A stretch of DNA of 52,070 nt from an uncultured Bacteroidota bacterium (GCA_902606525.1 CACLGW010000006.1:1-52070); one strand, 5' to 3'. Shown: positions 1-9,158, numbered from the stretch's first letter. The notes: generated from the sequence alone by a model not told the origin. Numbers and translations: made by a program.

Positions 1-373
1 TATAATAGTCTTTTAAAACAGAGGCTCTCTCACAATCTAAACGGTACTCTTTTTTAATTTCGTCTGAGAAATCCTTCTCACCATTAAACGTTAAAATACA
101 TTTATCATTTATTAAAGTTGACACTAATATATTTTCATTTTGATTAACTGTTAGCCTAAAAAAAGAAGAGGGGAGGTTAATCTCAATTTTACTTTTTCGT
201 ATGGGTCTATTAGGAGAATCCATTACAACATTAAAACTTGAATTAAAGGATTTCCAATTAGAATATGGGTCATGATATTCGATAGCCTTTTCCAATAATT
301 GTTTTCCATCAAGATTCTGAGAACTAATTACTGAAATGGAAAAAAGGGTAATTAATAAGAGTAATATTTTCAT
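1..373 (-). CDS. DUF6503-family secreted protein (partial, C-terminus beyond window)
   Basis: An open frame starts with ATG at 371-373 on the minus strand and runs off the left edge after about 124 residues. It opens with a short hydrophobic signal peptide ending near SVISSQ, so the product is probably exported. The segment after it (EKAIEYHDPYSNWKSF, then a stretch about a mature protein's first 100 residues, including RLDCERASVLKDYY) matches my recollection of the DUF6503 family of Bacteroidota, whose function is unknown. The 31 bp to the downstream end of the PfkB kinase gene, which lies on the same strand, would allow co-transcription. The family call rests on memory of the conserved blocks, and the rest of the gene is not visible. 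Confidence 0.7.
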   Translation of the reverse strand, partial: MKILLLLITLFSISVISSQNLDGKQLLEKAIEYHDPYSNWKSFNSSFNVVMDSPNRPIRKSKIEINLPSSFFRLTVNQNENILVSTLINDKCILTFNGEKDFSDEIKKEYRLDCERASVLKDYY

Positions 374-404
374 AATGAAAATTTAGAAACAATATAATAT
401 AAAA

Positions 405-1307
405 TTAGTTTTCAAGGGAATTTTCTATAAAGGACTTAAGTTCTCTCTTATTGATACTAGGATTCGCTCCAGGGCTATTGGCTACTATAGCGCCCATGGC
501 ACACGCATAATCTATAGTTTCTTGTAAAGGTTCATTTTTTGTTAGGCCGTTAACTAAGGTGGCTAAAAAGGAATCCCCTGCTCCAACGGTATCAACTACC
601 TCAACCTTATAACCATTATTATAAAACCAATCTCCTTTGTAATATAAAACTGCTCCATTCATTCCCTTAGTTACACAAATGATATCAGTATTAGTTTGTT
701 TTGCAATAAACTCAATGTGTTTTTCTATCGAGTCAAAAGAAGATTCAATTATACTTGCAATTTGATATAATTCATCGTCGTTAAACTTAAGCATATCAGA
801 TTGATTCATTAATTGAATAAGTAATGACTTACTAAAAAATGGAGGCCTTAAGTTTAAGTCAAAAACACGAAATTTAGATACTCTCAAAAAAGACTTCAAA
901 GCTTCAAAAGATTTTCCTCTCGCAATAAGACTCCCAAAAATAAAGGCTGAAGAATTGCTAACCAATTTGATAGTTTCAGGTAATGTCTCAATAAAATCCC
1001 AGGCAACATTTTTTGAAATTTCATATTTTGCCGAGCCCTTTGAATCAATACTAACTAGAACATCACCTGTCTTATATACTGTATCTATTTGCAAATATTT
1101 CGTGGAAATACCATGAATTTGAATCTTCTCATGTAATTCTCTTCCCAAAGAATCATTACCAATTCGACTGATGAATTGTACATTAGCATTTAAACCTTTT
1201 AAAGAACTTGCCACATTAAAAGGCGCTCCTCCTAATTTCTTTCCATCAGGAAATAGATCCCAAAGGATTTCACCAAAGCAAACTATTATATTTGATTTCA
1301 TCAACAT
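405..1307 (-). CDS. PfkB-family carbohydrate kinase, fructokinase-like
   Basis: A 300-residue ribokinase/PfkB-fold sugar kinase. The N-terminal block FGEILWDLFPDG with LGGAPFNVA (about residues 11-33) is the fructokinase-type substrate signature. The C-terminal DTVGAGDSF (239-247) is PfkB signature 2, with D245 as the expected catalytic base. Length is normal for the family. ATP-dependent phosphorylation of fructose in the cytoplasm is the likeliest reaction. KDG kinase would fit the uronate genes further right, but the N-terminal motif resembles fructokinases more than KdgK, and the gene lies 4.6 kb away on a different transcription unit. The start reads ATG-TTG-ATG, so translation may begin at 1307 or 1301. 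Confidence is high for the family and moderate for the substrate. Confidence 0.85.
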   Translation of the reverse strand: MLMKSNIIVCFGEILWDLFPDGKKLGGAPFNVASSLKGLNANVQFISRIGNDSLGRELHEKIQIHGISTKYLQIDTVYKTGDVLVSIDSKGSAKYEISKNVAWDFIETLPETIKLVSNSSAFIFGSLIARGKSFEALKSFLRVSKFRVFDLNLRPPFFSKSLLIQLMNQSDMLKFNDDELYQIASIIESSFDSIEKHIEFIAKQTNTDIICVTKGMNGAVLYYKGDWFYNNGYKVEVVDTVGAGDSFLATLVNGLTKNEPLQETIDYACAMGAIVANSPGANPSINKRELKSFIENSLEN

Positions 1308-1349
1308 ATATGAAATATAAAATTACATGTTTTTAAAAATGTATTAAAA

Positions 1350-3773
1350 CTATTGAAATTTGAAGTTATACGAAAGAGAAACTAGGGCCCCTTTGATGAC
1401 TGACAGCTCGTAAGCACCTAGAGGACTATCCAAAAAAACAGAACCATCTTTAACTCCATCTCTCTGCGTATAATAAATATTAAATGGATTTTTTCTCCCG
1501 TAAACATTATATATTGTGAATATCCAGTCACTTTTAAATCGTCTTTTTGGATCTTTACTATATGCTATTTTCCAAGAAAAATCTAAACGATGAAAAACAG
1601 GTAATCTAGAATTATTTCGAGACAGAAAAATAGGTATAGTAACATTTTCTTGATTTAACACTCCATTTGCAATTGTGAAAGGTCGACCAGTTTGCCCTGT
1701 AAAATTAAAGCTAAAAGTATTATAGATGTTGCCCTCAAAATTTACAGTAGCATTTAATGTATGTGGTCGATCAAAATCAGAAGGATACCAATTATTATTA
1801 TTAATTCTTGCTAACAGTGATTCTTCATTTGTTTTTAATAAACTTCGTGACCAAGTATAATTCATAAAACCATTAAACTTACCATTTGGTTTTCTTAGAC
1901 TAAATTCTATACCATATGTTTTCCCTCTAGCTTGAGTAACTTCGCGTTCTAAAAATTCTGAAAGAAAAAAATCTGCACCAGGTTTAAAGGTTAAATTATT
2001 ATTTGTTTTACGGTAATATCCTTCAGATGAAATTTCTAAACCTAAATCCAAAAAATTCTTATAAAATCCAAAGCCATATGTGTCATTTTTTTGAGGTAAA
2101 ATATACCGATCTGAAATCTTCCATCTTGAAGTTGGTAATGGTGTACTAGTATTATAAATGTTTTGAATATATTGATAGATTCGAGCATAGCTCATCTTTA
2201 AAGAGCTTGTTTTACTAAGTTTTAAATTTAACCCTAAACGCGGTTCTGGGTTAAAGAACTGAATAACTTGCTCATTTTTGTTAAAGCTTTTTATTTCTTG
2301 GAAAAGTCCTTGGTCATTGTATTGTGACTCATCAAATGGACCCAATAAGTTAAATTGTGTAAAACGAAGTCCTGTAGATATAGACATAATATTGAATGGG
2401 CTCCAGTTAAGACTAGCATAAAACGAATTTTCTTGACCTATTTCATTTTTAAGATTTACTGGGATAATAGAATTTCCGTTCCCAGGGTCAAGACCACCAG
2501 GGTCAATATTATATCGATTTAATTGAACTCCAAAGTAGTAATCGTAAGCGTCTTCTCTATTATCTTTAAATTCGAATTGTCCACTTGTGTATTGAATTTG
2601 AGATTTAAATCTAATAATATTATCTGAATCTATTTCAGGAAATAAGTTTTCAGGTAAATAATTGCTATGAACAAGCTTTCCTGTAAGATTGGTATTATTT
2701 TGAAAAGTATGGAGCCATTTTAATGTATGATTTGACGTTTCAAAATCGTATTGATTTTCGGAGGATACAATATTCTCAATAGAAGAAATTAAATCTAATT
2801 GATAAAAATCATTTGACAAGAAATGAGTATATGTAAGTTGGTTATTTTCATCTGGGATGTATAATAATTTAATTGTAGCGTCAGTAAAATTAGCTTTGGT
2901 ATTTTTTAAACGAGGTACTAAAAGAGGAAAAAGAAAATCTGTGAAACTTGAACGGCCACCTGCTAATAACATTAATTTGTTGTTTATTATTGGTGTGCTA
3001 AGTGTAAGTCGGGAAGAAATCAAACCAATACCTCCTTCTAGTTTAAAACGATCTACGTATGGATTTTTTACTTTTACATTAACGACAGAGGCAATACGTC
3101 CCCCGTAATTAGCAGGTATATTAGCTTGATAAATATCTACTCCTGAAATTACATCAGGAGTAAAAACAGAAAATAGCCCAAAAAGATGAGTTGGATTGAA
3201 AATCGGAGCAGATTCATAAAGCATTAAATTCTGATCTAGAGACCCTCCTCTAATTGAAACTCCATTACTTACATCACCAGAATTATTTATTCCTGCAAGA
3301 AGGGTTATGCTTTTTAAGACATCAAATTCTCCAAGTGCAGTAGGAATCTTTATTAAATCGCGAGCATTCATTTCAAAAACACCCATTTGAGGACTCTCAA
3401 CATTTTGATTTCGTTTTTTAGCAAGTAATACAATCTCTGAAAGCTGCTCTTCCTCAATCTGCATGAAAAGATTTAGATTTATATTTTTATTTAGGCTAAC
3501 AGTAAGGTTTTCCTTTTTGTATCCTAGGTACTCTACTGATAATTTGTAACTATTAGTTTCAAGACGTTTAGAAAAAATACCGCTTGTATTTGTTATGCCA
3601 CCACAGTTGCAAGGATCTAATAGAACAGTAACACCGTATAAGGGTTCAGAAGAGCCCGAATCAAACACAGAAAGTGTTAATGAAAACTCTTGAGCAAATA
3701 ATGAGCGTATAAACACAAGGCTAAGTATAAAAAATAGAATAAAGTTTAAAATGTCTTTTTTTATTGATCCCAT
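1350..3773 (-). CDS. TonB-dependent outer-membrane receptor with carboxypeptidase-like N-terminal domain
   Basis: An 807-residue outer-membrane protein. A signal peptide (about 1-28, ending SLFAQ) is followed by a carboxypeptidase-D-like regulatory domain (about 30-115, VLLDPCNCGG and VEYLGYKKENL). A TonB plug comes next (about 130-235, with GVSIRGGSLDQNL and ASVVNVKVKNP). A long beta-barrel with aromatic-rich strands ends in a C-terminal aromatic residue region (SLSYNFKFQ). The gene overlaps the 3' end of the preceding DUF4249 lipoprotein gene by 13 bp, so the two are almost certainly one operon. This pairing is recurrent in Bacteroidota and is analogous to SusC/SusD, although DUF4249 is not SusD. 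The cargo cannot be told from sequence. No polysaccharide-degrading enzyme lies next to it. Confidence 0.9.
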   Translation of the reverse strand: MGSIKKDILNFILFFILSLVFIRSLFAQEFSLTLSVFDSGSSEPLYGVTVLLDPCNCGGITNTSGIFSKRLETNSYKLSVEYLGYKKENLTVSLNKNINLNLFMQIEEEQLSEIVLLAKKRNQNVESPQMGVFEMNARDLIKIPTALGEFDVLKSITLLAGINNSGDVSNGVSIRGGSLDQNLMLYESAPIFNPTHLFGLFSVFTPDVISGVDIYQANIPANYGGRIASVVNVKVKNPYVDRFKLEGGIGLISSRLTLSTPIINNKLMLLAGGRSSFTDFLFPLLVPRLKNTKANFTDATIKLLYIPDENNQLTYTHFLSNDFYQLDLISSIENIVSSENQYDFETSNHTLKWLHTFQNNTNLTGKLVHSNYLPENLFPEIDSDNIIRFKSQIQYTSGQFEFKDNREDAYDYYFGVQLNRYNIDPGGLDPGNGNSIIPVNLKNEIGQENSFYASLNWSPFNIMSISTGLRFTQFNLLGPFDESQYNDQGLFQEIKSFNKNEQVIQFFNPEPRLGLNLKLSKTSSLKMSYARIYQYIQNIYNTSTPLPTSRWKISDRYILPQKNDTYGFGFYKNFLDLGLEISSEGYYRKTNNNLTFKPGADFFLSEFLEREVTQARGKTYGIEFSLRKPNGKFNGFMNYTWSRSLLKTNEESLLARINNNNWYPSDFDRPHTLNATVNFEGNIYNTFSFNFTGQTGRPFTIANGVLNQENVTIPIFLSRNNSRLPVFHRLDFSWKIAYSKDPKRRFKSDWIFTIYNVYGRKNPFNIYYTQRDGVKDGSVFLDSPLGAYELSVIKGALVSLSYNFKFQ

Positions 3774-4909
3774 TCTAATGGTTTTATTGCAGTTCGATAT
3801 CGACTCTCTTTACATGGTGCTGAATAGGTTATGGGATTAGGAAGTGGATCTCCTAATAATTCAGGTTGTGGATATTGATATTCACCTTCAAAAATTGCAT
3901 TTATGCCACCACGCTTTATAAAAATTGATTTACTTTTTCCAGCAGCTGCTGTAAATCGACCCAAAACTGGATCTTCAGGATCGTCAATATTATAGAAGTT
4001 TCCAATTAAAGCAGATGGCAGAGGTGCATTAAAACCACTATTATTATCTACTATATCTTTAATAGTTTTATAATATTTAAATGCTTTTTGAGTGATATTT
4101 AGTTGAAGAATTTCTACCAGTATATCTGAATTAGAATAAAAAGGTACTCGACCTACTAGTAAATTTTTAATTGACTTTCCATTTGTGAACTCATCATCAA
4201 AAAGAGAAATTTCCTCATTCAAATTTATTTTCCAACAGGTTTGATCACACAAATATGTGTAATAATCTTTAGCTTGAGGATTGTTAATTTGTGAAACACA
4301 CTCTCCATAACGATATATCCCGTAATCACAGCGTTTACAATAAAACTCTCTTTCAAATCCACGATATTGGAAGTAATAAAAGTTTTGTTCGTTATCAGGG
4401 TCATTAAAATCTATTGAGACCTCATGACCAGCGACATACTTATCCTCAGCTTCATCATAAATCAGTTCGTCTGTAAAACTACCTGATATTTTATCGATTG
4501 GTACTTCATTTGGAACCAACTCTGATTCAGATCGGTAACGTTTTCCATTTGGTAACAAAACTTCCATTTCCCATCGCGAACCAGGAGTTAATTTAAAATC
4601 TCTAGATACTAAATAATTGGATTCTGTTTCTTCAAAATGAACTTCTTCTTGGGTGTCTGAATTAATAATTTTCACATTACACCCACCAATAAAACGAGAA
4701 GAATATCGTCCATATTCTAAAATTGTTTTTTTAATATTCACAAATGTAGTCCCTGGAATAGTTGATGCCATTGCATCAATGACAATCAAGTCAGATTGAT
4801 AGTCAAAATCAGGAGAAATTGGATCAATACAGGAAAAAAAAAGAGGAATAAAGAAAAAAAAAATAATATCTTTTTTTATTAATTTTTTAAAAAAACTCAA
4901 AATTTTCAA
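3761..4909 (-). CDS. DUF4249 outer-membrane lipoprotein, partner of the TonB receptor
   Basis: A 382-residue lipoprotein. A strongly hydrophobic N-terminus leads to a lipobox LFFSC with the lipidated cysteine at residue 27. The body, including DLIVIDAMAS and a tyrosine- and aspartate-rich middle, fits the DUF4249 family. It is probably surface or outer-membrane associated and works with the receptor whose gene it overlaps by 13 bp. A cluster of cysteines (YCKRCDYGIYRYGEC and later LCDQTCW, about residues 190-230) suggests disulfides or a metal site. The frame holds no ATG before the lipobox, and an in-frame stop lies at 4925-4927. A TTG start at 4909 (or 4900) therefore appears forced. The function of DUF4249 is unknown. 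Confidence 0.85.
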   Translation of the reverse strand: MKILSFFKKLIKKDIIFFFFIPLFFSCIDPISPDFDYQSDLIVIDAMASTIPGTTFVNIKKTILEYGRYSSRFIGGCNVKIINSDTQEEVHFEETESNYLVSRDFKLTPGSRWEMEVLLPNGKRYRSESELVPNEVPIDKISGSFTDELIYDEAEDKYVAGHEVSIDFNDPDNEQNFYYFQYRGFEREFYCKRCDYGIYRYGECVSQINNPQAKDYYTYLCDQTCWKINLNEEISLFDDEFTNGKSIKNLLVGRVPFYSNSDILVEILQLNITQKAFKYYKTIKDIVDNNSGFNAPLPSALIGNFYNIDDPEDPVLGRFTAAAGKSKSIFIKRGGINAIFEGEYQYPQPELLGDPLPNPITYSAPCKESRYRTAIKPLEWDQ

Positions 4910-4936
4910 TTTTATAAAAGTGAATTAATTAGGTTT

Positions 4937-4979
4937 ATGATTATTTACAATAACCGAAAAAATGAATGATTATTTACAA
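4937..4979. repeat. 14-bp direct repeat in the DUF4249/MIOX divergent promoter region
   Basis: The 14-mer ATGATTATTTACAA occurs at 4937-4950 and again at 4966-4979, with a period of 29 bp. It lies in the 112 bp between the divergent DUF4249 and inositol oxygenase genes, 43-85 bp upstream of the inositol oxygenase start. Tandem operator sites for a regulator are one reading. The AT-richness means coincidence cannot be excluded. Confidence 0.5.
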
Positions 4980-5021
4980 AAAATAAAATATTTATTTATA
5001 ATTTTAATTTAATAACATATC

Positions 5022-5882
5022 ATGGATAAGAAATTAAACCCCTTAAATAATATCGAAGATTGGGAAGACGATCTACTAAAACGTTATCCAGAAAATCCTT
5101 CGAAAAAAACAGAAGAAGAATTCAGGGATTATAAAAATTCAAAAAGAGCTGAAGGAGTTAAGGAGTTTTATAAACTCAATCATCAATACCAATCTTATGA
5201 TTTTGTGTGTGATAAAGAAGCAACTTTCTTACAATTCAACCATCGCAGGATGTCCCTATGGGACGCTGTAGAGTTTCTTAATACATTAGTGGATGATAGT
5301 GATCCTGACATTGAGTTAGATCAATTACAACATCTACTTCAAACCTCTGAGGCTATAAGGGATGATGGTCATCCAGACTGGTTTGTTTTAACTGGATTTC
5401 TTCATGATGTTGGAAAAGTTCTTTGTTTATTTGGAGAGCCACAATGGGCAGTTGTTGGGGATACTTTTCCTGTAGGCTGTTCTTTTTCAAATTCAATTGT
5501 TCATTCAGAATATTTTTCTTTAAACCCAGATAACAGCAATCCAAAATACAACACAAAATTTGGAATTTATAAAGAAAATTGCGGATTGAATCAAATAAAA
5601 ATGAGTTGGGGCCACGATGAGTACTTATATCAAATAATGAAAAATTATTTACCTCAAGAAGCTTTATATATGATACGCTATCACTCTTTTTATGCACAGC
5701 ATAAGGAGCAAGCATATAATTACCTAATGGATAAAACTGATCTTAAAATGTTTGAATGGGTTAGAAAATTCAATAATTACGACTTATATTCTAAAGCCCC
5801 AGTTCAACCGAACAGTAGAGCTTTAAAGCCCTACTATGAAGATCTTGTAGCAAAATATCTTCCTGACACACTTAATTTCTAG
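5022..5882 (+). CDS. Myo-inositol oxygenase (MIOX)
   Basis: A 286-residue HD-domain di-iron oxygenase, close to the length of animal and plant MIOX. It cleaves myo-inositol with O2 to give D-glucuronate. All six iron ligands of the family can be matched: H117 (DDGHPDW), H128 and D129 (GFLHDVGK), H198 (SWGHDEY), H221 (RYHSFY) and D254 (NNYDLYS). No signal peptide is present, so it acts in the cytoplasm. It stands alone on the plus strand but ends 44 bp from the convergent uxuA gene, and the locus beyond encodes glucuronate isomerase and the next two steps. This makes glucuronate the logical product to be passed on. Bacterial inositol use normally runs through the Iol pathway, and no iol gene apart from generic Gfo/Idh enzymes is seen here. 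Confidence 0.95.
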   Translation: MDKKLNPLNNIEDWEDDLLKRYPENPSKKTEEEFRDYKNSKRAEGVKEFYKLNHQYQSYDFVCDKEATFLQFNHRRMSLWDAVEFLNTLVDDSDPDIELDQLQHLLQTSEAIRDDGHPDWFVLTGFLHDVGKVLCLFGEPQWAVVGDTFPVGCSFSNSIVHSEYFSLNPDNSNPKYNTKFGIYKENCGLNQIKMSWGHDEYLYQIMKNYLPQEALYMIRYHSFYAQHKEQAYNYLMDKTDLKMFEWVRKFNNYDLYSKAPVQPNSRALKPYYEDLVAKYLPDTLNF

Positions 5883-5926
5883 TCTAGGTACATCTGACCA
5901 ATTATAAATAAAGCTATTTCAGTGAA

Positions 5927-7105
5927 TTATATAATATATTTTTGTATTCCAAGTGAAAGTCCCCGTAACTCTGCTAATCCTCTAAGTCTTCCTATTGCAG
6001 AGTAACCAGGATTAGTTTTTTTATTTAAATCATCCAACATTTGATGTCCATGGTCTGGGCGCATGGGTATTTTCCAATCTAAACGACCACTTTTTTTTCT
6101 TTTATGTTCTTCCATTAAAATTTTACGAACAATAGAAAACATATCTACATCGCCTTCTAAGTGATTTGCTTCATAAAAATTTCCCTTACTATCACGATGA
6201 GTGCTTCGAAGGTGAAGAAAGTGAACTCTTTCAGACCATTTTTCAAAAATCTTGATCAGATTACAGTCAGATCGAACTCCTAAAGAACCGGTACAAAAAG
6301 TTAGTCCATTTGAAAGTGAAGGAACCTTAGAAAAAATAGTTTCTAAATCATCTGAAGTACTAACAACCCTTGGAATGCCAAAAAGTGGGAAAGGCGGATC
6401 ATCAGGATGAATACACATTCTCATTCCTAAAGATTCTGCCGTTGGAATAATTGCCTCTAAAAAAAGAATTAGATTTTTTTGTAAATCTAATTTACTAATG
6501 CTGCTATACTTTTCTATCTGAGCTTTAAATTCATCTATACTATAACCTTCTTCAGCACCTGGGAGTCCAGCGATAATACTTTTTGAAAGGCGTTCCAAAT
6601 CTGAAGGCAAAAGACCTTTAAAATAATTTTCAGCTTCTTTTATTAATTGAGAATCATATTCATCTTTTGCACCATCTCGTTTAACTAAGAATAAATCAAA
6701 TGCTGCTAAGGCTATCCAGCTAAAATATAAAGTTTTAGAACCGTCTGGCATAGGATAATAAAGATCAGTACGTGTCCAATCTAATACCGGCATAAAATTA
6801 TAGCAGACTGTCTTAATATTAAATGAAGAGAGGTTTTCAAGAGTTCTTTTGTAATTCTCAATATATAATTCAAAAGAACCATTACGTTGTTTAATATCCT
6901 CATGTATAGGTACAGATTCCACTACATTCCAGTTCAATCCTGAATTTTTAATAATTTTTTGATGCATCTCTATAGCAGATCTATTCCAAACCACACCATT
7001 TTGTATTTCATGAAGAGCAGAAACAACAGAAGAGGCACCTGCTTGTCTTATATTACTTAAAGTAACAGGGTCACTTGGTCCATACCATCGAAAAGACTCA
7101 TTCAT
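5927..7105 (-). CDS. uxuA: D-mannonate dehydratase (UxuA)
   Basis: A 392-residue TIM-barrel enzyme that dehydrates D-mannonate to 2-keto-3-deoxy-D-gluconate (KDG). Family features include FRWYGPSDPVTL at the start, NFMPVLDWTRTDL (about 104-116), MCIHPDDPPFPLFGIPR (about 231-247), GSLGVRSDCNL, HLRSTH and a near C-terminal PMRPDHGHQ. The His/Cys/Asp residues in these blocks match the metal and substrate site of UxuA. Length is normal. It is the last gene of a minus-strand set (Gfo/Idh, SDR, uxuA) with gaps of 1 and 12 bp, transcribed away from the plus-strand uxaC/TRAP arm. It completes the glucuronate-to-KDG route. Confidence 0.95.
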   Translation of the reverse strand: MNESFRWYGPSDPVTLSNIRQAGASSVVSALHEIQNGVVWNRSAIEMHQKIIKNSGLNWNVVESVPIHEDIKQRNGSFELYIENYKRTLENLSSFNIKTVCYNFMPVLDWTRTDLYYPMPDGSKTLYFSWIALAAFDLFLVKRDGAKDEYDSQLIKEAENYFKGLLPSDLERLSKSIIAGLPGAEEGYSIDEFKAQIEKYSSISKLDLQKNLILFLEAIIPTAESLGMRMCIHPDDPPFPLFGIPRVVSTSDDLETIFSKVPSLSNGLTFCTGSLGVRSDCNLIKIFEKWSERVHFLHLRSTHRDSKGNFYEANHLEGDVDMFSIVRKILMEEHKRKKSGRLDWKIPMRPDHGHQMLDDLNKKTNPGYSAIGRLRGLAELRGLSLGIQKYII

Positions 7106-7117
7106 TATCGTATTTTT

Positions 7118-7921
7118 TTAAACTCCACTATAAGCACTAAAACCTCCATCAACAGGTAAAACAACACCTGTTATAAATCGAGAACTTTCACTGCATAAAA
7201 AGTGAATTACACCATTTAATTCTTCAGGTTCTCCAAAACGTTTCATTGGTGTATTTCGTATAATTTTTTTTCCTCGATCAGTTAGACTTCCATCCTCTTT
7301 TAATAGTAACTTTTTATTCTGCTTTCCAATAAAAAATCCTGGAGCTATAGCGTTTACTCGAATTCCGTCTCCAAATTTTAAAGCCATTTCTACAGCCATC
7401 CATCGTGTAAAATTTTCCATTGCAGCTTTTGCTGCAGAATAACCAACTACTCTTGTTATAATTCTGTCTGCTGTCATTGAAGAGTAATTTACAATACTTC
7501 CTTTCCCTTGTTTTGCTATTACCTCCCCAAATACAATGGAGGGTAAAATAGTCCCTTTTAGATTCAATTCAACGACATCGTCAAAATCAGTTTCTGAAAG
7601 ATCAAAAATAGTTCTATCGTCTGGAATTACTGCACCGGAAAGATTACCTCCAACTGCGTTAATTAGTGAATCAATTCGGCCAAGTGTATGCATTACAGAT
7701 GATCGAACCTTCTCTAATTCTGAACGATTCATAACATTTACAACATGACACTCTACATAAGTAAAAGGGGTTAATTTTTTCTTTAGCTTGTCAAGTAATC
7801 GTTGATTTCTCCCTAGAATCACCATCTTAGTATTAGCTTTTGCTAAACTTAGCGCTAGTTCACCACCTAATGCACCGGTAGCTCCCGTTAAAACAATTAC
7901 TTTATTTTTTAAATCAAACAT
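7118..7921 (-). CDS. uxuB: SDR oxidoreductase, probable D-fructuronate reductase (mannonate oxidoreductase)
   Basis: A classical short-chain dehydrogenase of 267 residues when started at the ATG at 7919-7921. That start places the Rossmann motif TGATGALG at residues 12-19 and leaves 1 bp after the preceding gene. The longer frame from 7951 would add ten residues before it and overlap that gene. The NNAG-like segment (NAVGG), active-site SS and YSAAK (Tyr-x-x-x-Lys), and C-terminal PVDGGFSAYSGV are all present. The genes on either side belong to uronate metabolism and uxuA follows directly. The likely reaction is NAD(P)H reduction of D-fructuronate to D-mannonate, as proposed for the SDR-type UxuB of Bacillus. 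Substrate is inferred from context. The SDR family itself is certain. Confidence 0.8.
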   Translation of the reverse strand: MFDLKNKVIVLTGATGALGGELALSLAKANTKMVILGRNQRLLDKLKKKLTPFTYVECHVVNVMNRSELEKVRSSVMHTLGRIDSLINAVGGNLSGAVIPDDRTIFDLSETDFDDVVELNLKGTILPSIVFGEVIAKQGKGSIVNYSSMTADRIITRVVGYSAAKAAMENFTRWMAVEMALKFGDGIRVNAIAPGFFIGKQNKKLLLKEDGSLTDRGKKIIRNTPMKRFGEPEELNGVIHFLCSESSRFITGVVLPVDGGFSAYSGV

Positions 7922-7922
7922 A

Positions 7923-9116
7923 TTATAAATTATATTTTGAATCCCAAACAACTACTTGTTCTGTATCCATTGCACGTATTCCCATATCTACAGCAAAAGC
8001 TACGTCTGCACCACTTTTGATATTAGACATTGGAGTTATATTATTGATTATTGAATTTCTGAAGTCTTCAAGTGCTTGATATGTAGGCTCTTTATGGTCA
8101 ATGTTAATAGGATTACCCTTACCCTCTGTCCAACTTGAAGTAGCCCCTGAAACACCATCTACATTATCTACAACTTTATTGTATTTTCCTTCAGGATATT
8201 TCCAAGCATTTTGATACCCTATTATTATTGTAGCCTTGTCTCCCATCAACTTAATTTGATAGTCGTCTTTTCCGTTTGATGTAAGACAGATATAACTTGC
8301 CTTTACACCACTAGGATATGAATAAGTTAGATGTATGTTATCATAGGTCTCACGACCATCTTTCCAATAATCTATACCACCAAAGCCAATTACTTTTTTT
8401 GGAGTTGATTTAAGAAGCCAATTAGAGAAATCAATTTGATGTGAACTAAGTTCAGCTGTGAGTCCATAAGAATATTCACGATACATTCTCCAGTTAACTT
8501 GACGCTCAAATTTAGGATGTGGAACTTGCCTTCTCCAATTTCCATTTCTATTCCACTGAGCTTGAATAGCGCTAATTTGGCCAATTTCTCCATCTTGTAC
8601 CATTTCAACTACATGGGAGTAAAGCCTTGAGCTATGATATTGATGACCCGTCTGAAAGATTTTATTATGTTTCTTTTTCACTTTTTCAAACAAACTAATA
8701 GTACTTTGATCACCCTTAACCATGGTTTTTTCGCAATAAATATGTAAAGACGCATCTATAGCGTCACAAGCAATAGAAGCATGTGTATTTAGTGGTGTGC
8801 TAATAATTACAGCATCTAAATTTTTATTGGAAAGAAGTTCTTTGTAATTAGAATATTGCTTGGATTTTGGAGATATAATAGCAGCTTGATCCAATCTAAA
8901 CTGAAGGTTGTCGCATATTGCGACCAATTTAATTCCATCAATTTGATTAATAAGTCTCATAAGTCCTTGACCACGATCTCCAGTTCCTATAATACCAATA
9001 TTTATTTGTTCTAAAGGCGAACTTTTGAATATGGAAAACACATCTGTTTTAGAGGTTAGTAGTGGGAGGCCAACAGCCACAGCACTTTTTTTAATAAAGT
9101 ATCTTCGTGATGCCAT
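7923..9116 (-). CDS. Tat-exported Gfo/Idh/MocA-family oxidoreductase
   Basis: A 397-residue enzyme from the ATG at 9114-9116. This start gives a twin-arginine signal (SRRYFIKK, residues 3-10) followed by a short hydrophobic stretch. An upstream ATG at 9158 would bury it. The NAD(P)-binding Rossmann fold begins IGIIGTGDRGQG (about 40-51). The usual EKP motif is EKT here (129-131). Gfo/Idh enzymes oxidise or reduce sugar hydroxyls, and exported members are frequently linked to 3-keto-sugar chemistry with DUF1080 proteins. A DUF1080 gene is divergently transcribed 80 bp away. It heads the minus-strand arm (Gfo/Idh, SDR, uxuA). How an exported NAD enzyme keeps its cofactor is explained in this family by folding before Tat export. 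The substrate is unknown. Confidence 0.85.
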   Translation of the reverse strand: MASRRYFIKKSAVAVGLPLLTSKTDVFSIFKSSPLEQINIGIIGTGDRGQGLMRLINQIDGIKLVAICDNLQFRLDQAAIISPKSKQYSNYKELLSNKNLDAVIISTPLNTHASIACDAIDASLHIYCEKTMVKGDQSTISLFEKVKKKHNKIFQTGHQYHSSRLYSHVVEMVQDGEIGQISAIQAQWNRNGNWRRQVPHPKFERQVNWRMYREYSYGLTAELSSHQIDFSNWLLKSTPKKVIGFGGIDYWKDGRETYDNIHLTYSYPSGVKASYICLTSNGKDDYQIKLMGDKATIIIGYQNAWKYPEGKYNKVVDNVDGVSGATSSWTEGKGNPINIDHKEPTYQALEDFRNSIINNITPMSNIKSGADVAFAVDMGIRAMDTEQVVVWDSKYNL

Positions 9117-9145
9117 TTTTAGAATTAAATTGAAATATACACATT

Positions 9146-9158
9146 TTGGCATATGCAA
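9146..9158. promoter_or_regulatory. Palindrome in the divergent control region of the uronate locus
   Basis: TTGGCATATGCAA has a perfect core GCATATGC and near-symmetric arms (TTG-n-CATATG-n-CAA). It sits midway in the 80 bp between the two divergent operon arms, 30 bp from the Gfo/Idh start and 38 bp from the DUF1080 start. The outline recalls UxuR/ExuR-type GntR operators (TTGGTATACCAA), but spacing differs and no regulator gene is nearby. A regulatory role is inference. Confidence 0.35.

Noticed and set aside
405-1307. PfkB kinase as the missing KDG kinase of the uronate route
   Set aside because: The N-terminal motif (ILWDLFPDG, LGGAPFNVA) is of the fructokinase type and the gene is on another transcription unit beyond a TonB/DUF4249 operon.
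5353-5715. 120-codon open frame antisense to inositol oxygenase
   Set aside because: It lies wholly inside a clear gene on the other strand and shows no family features. It is a shadow of a constrained coding sequence.
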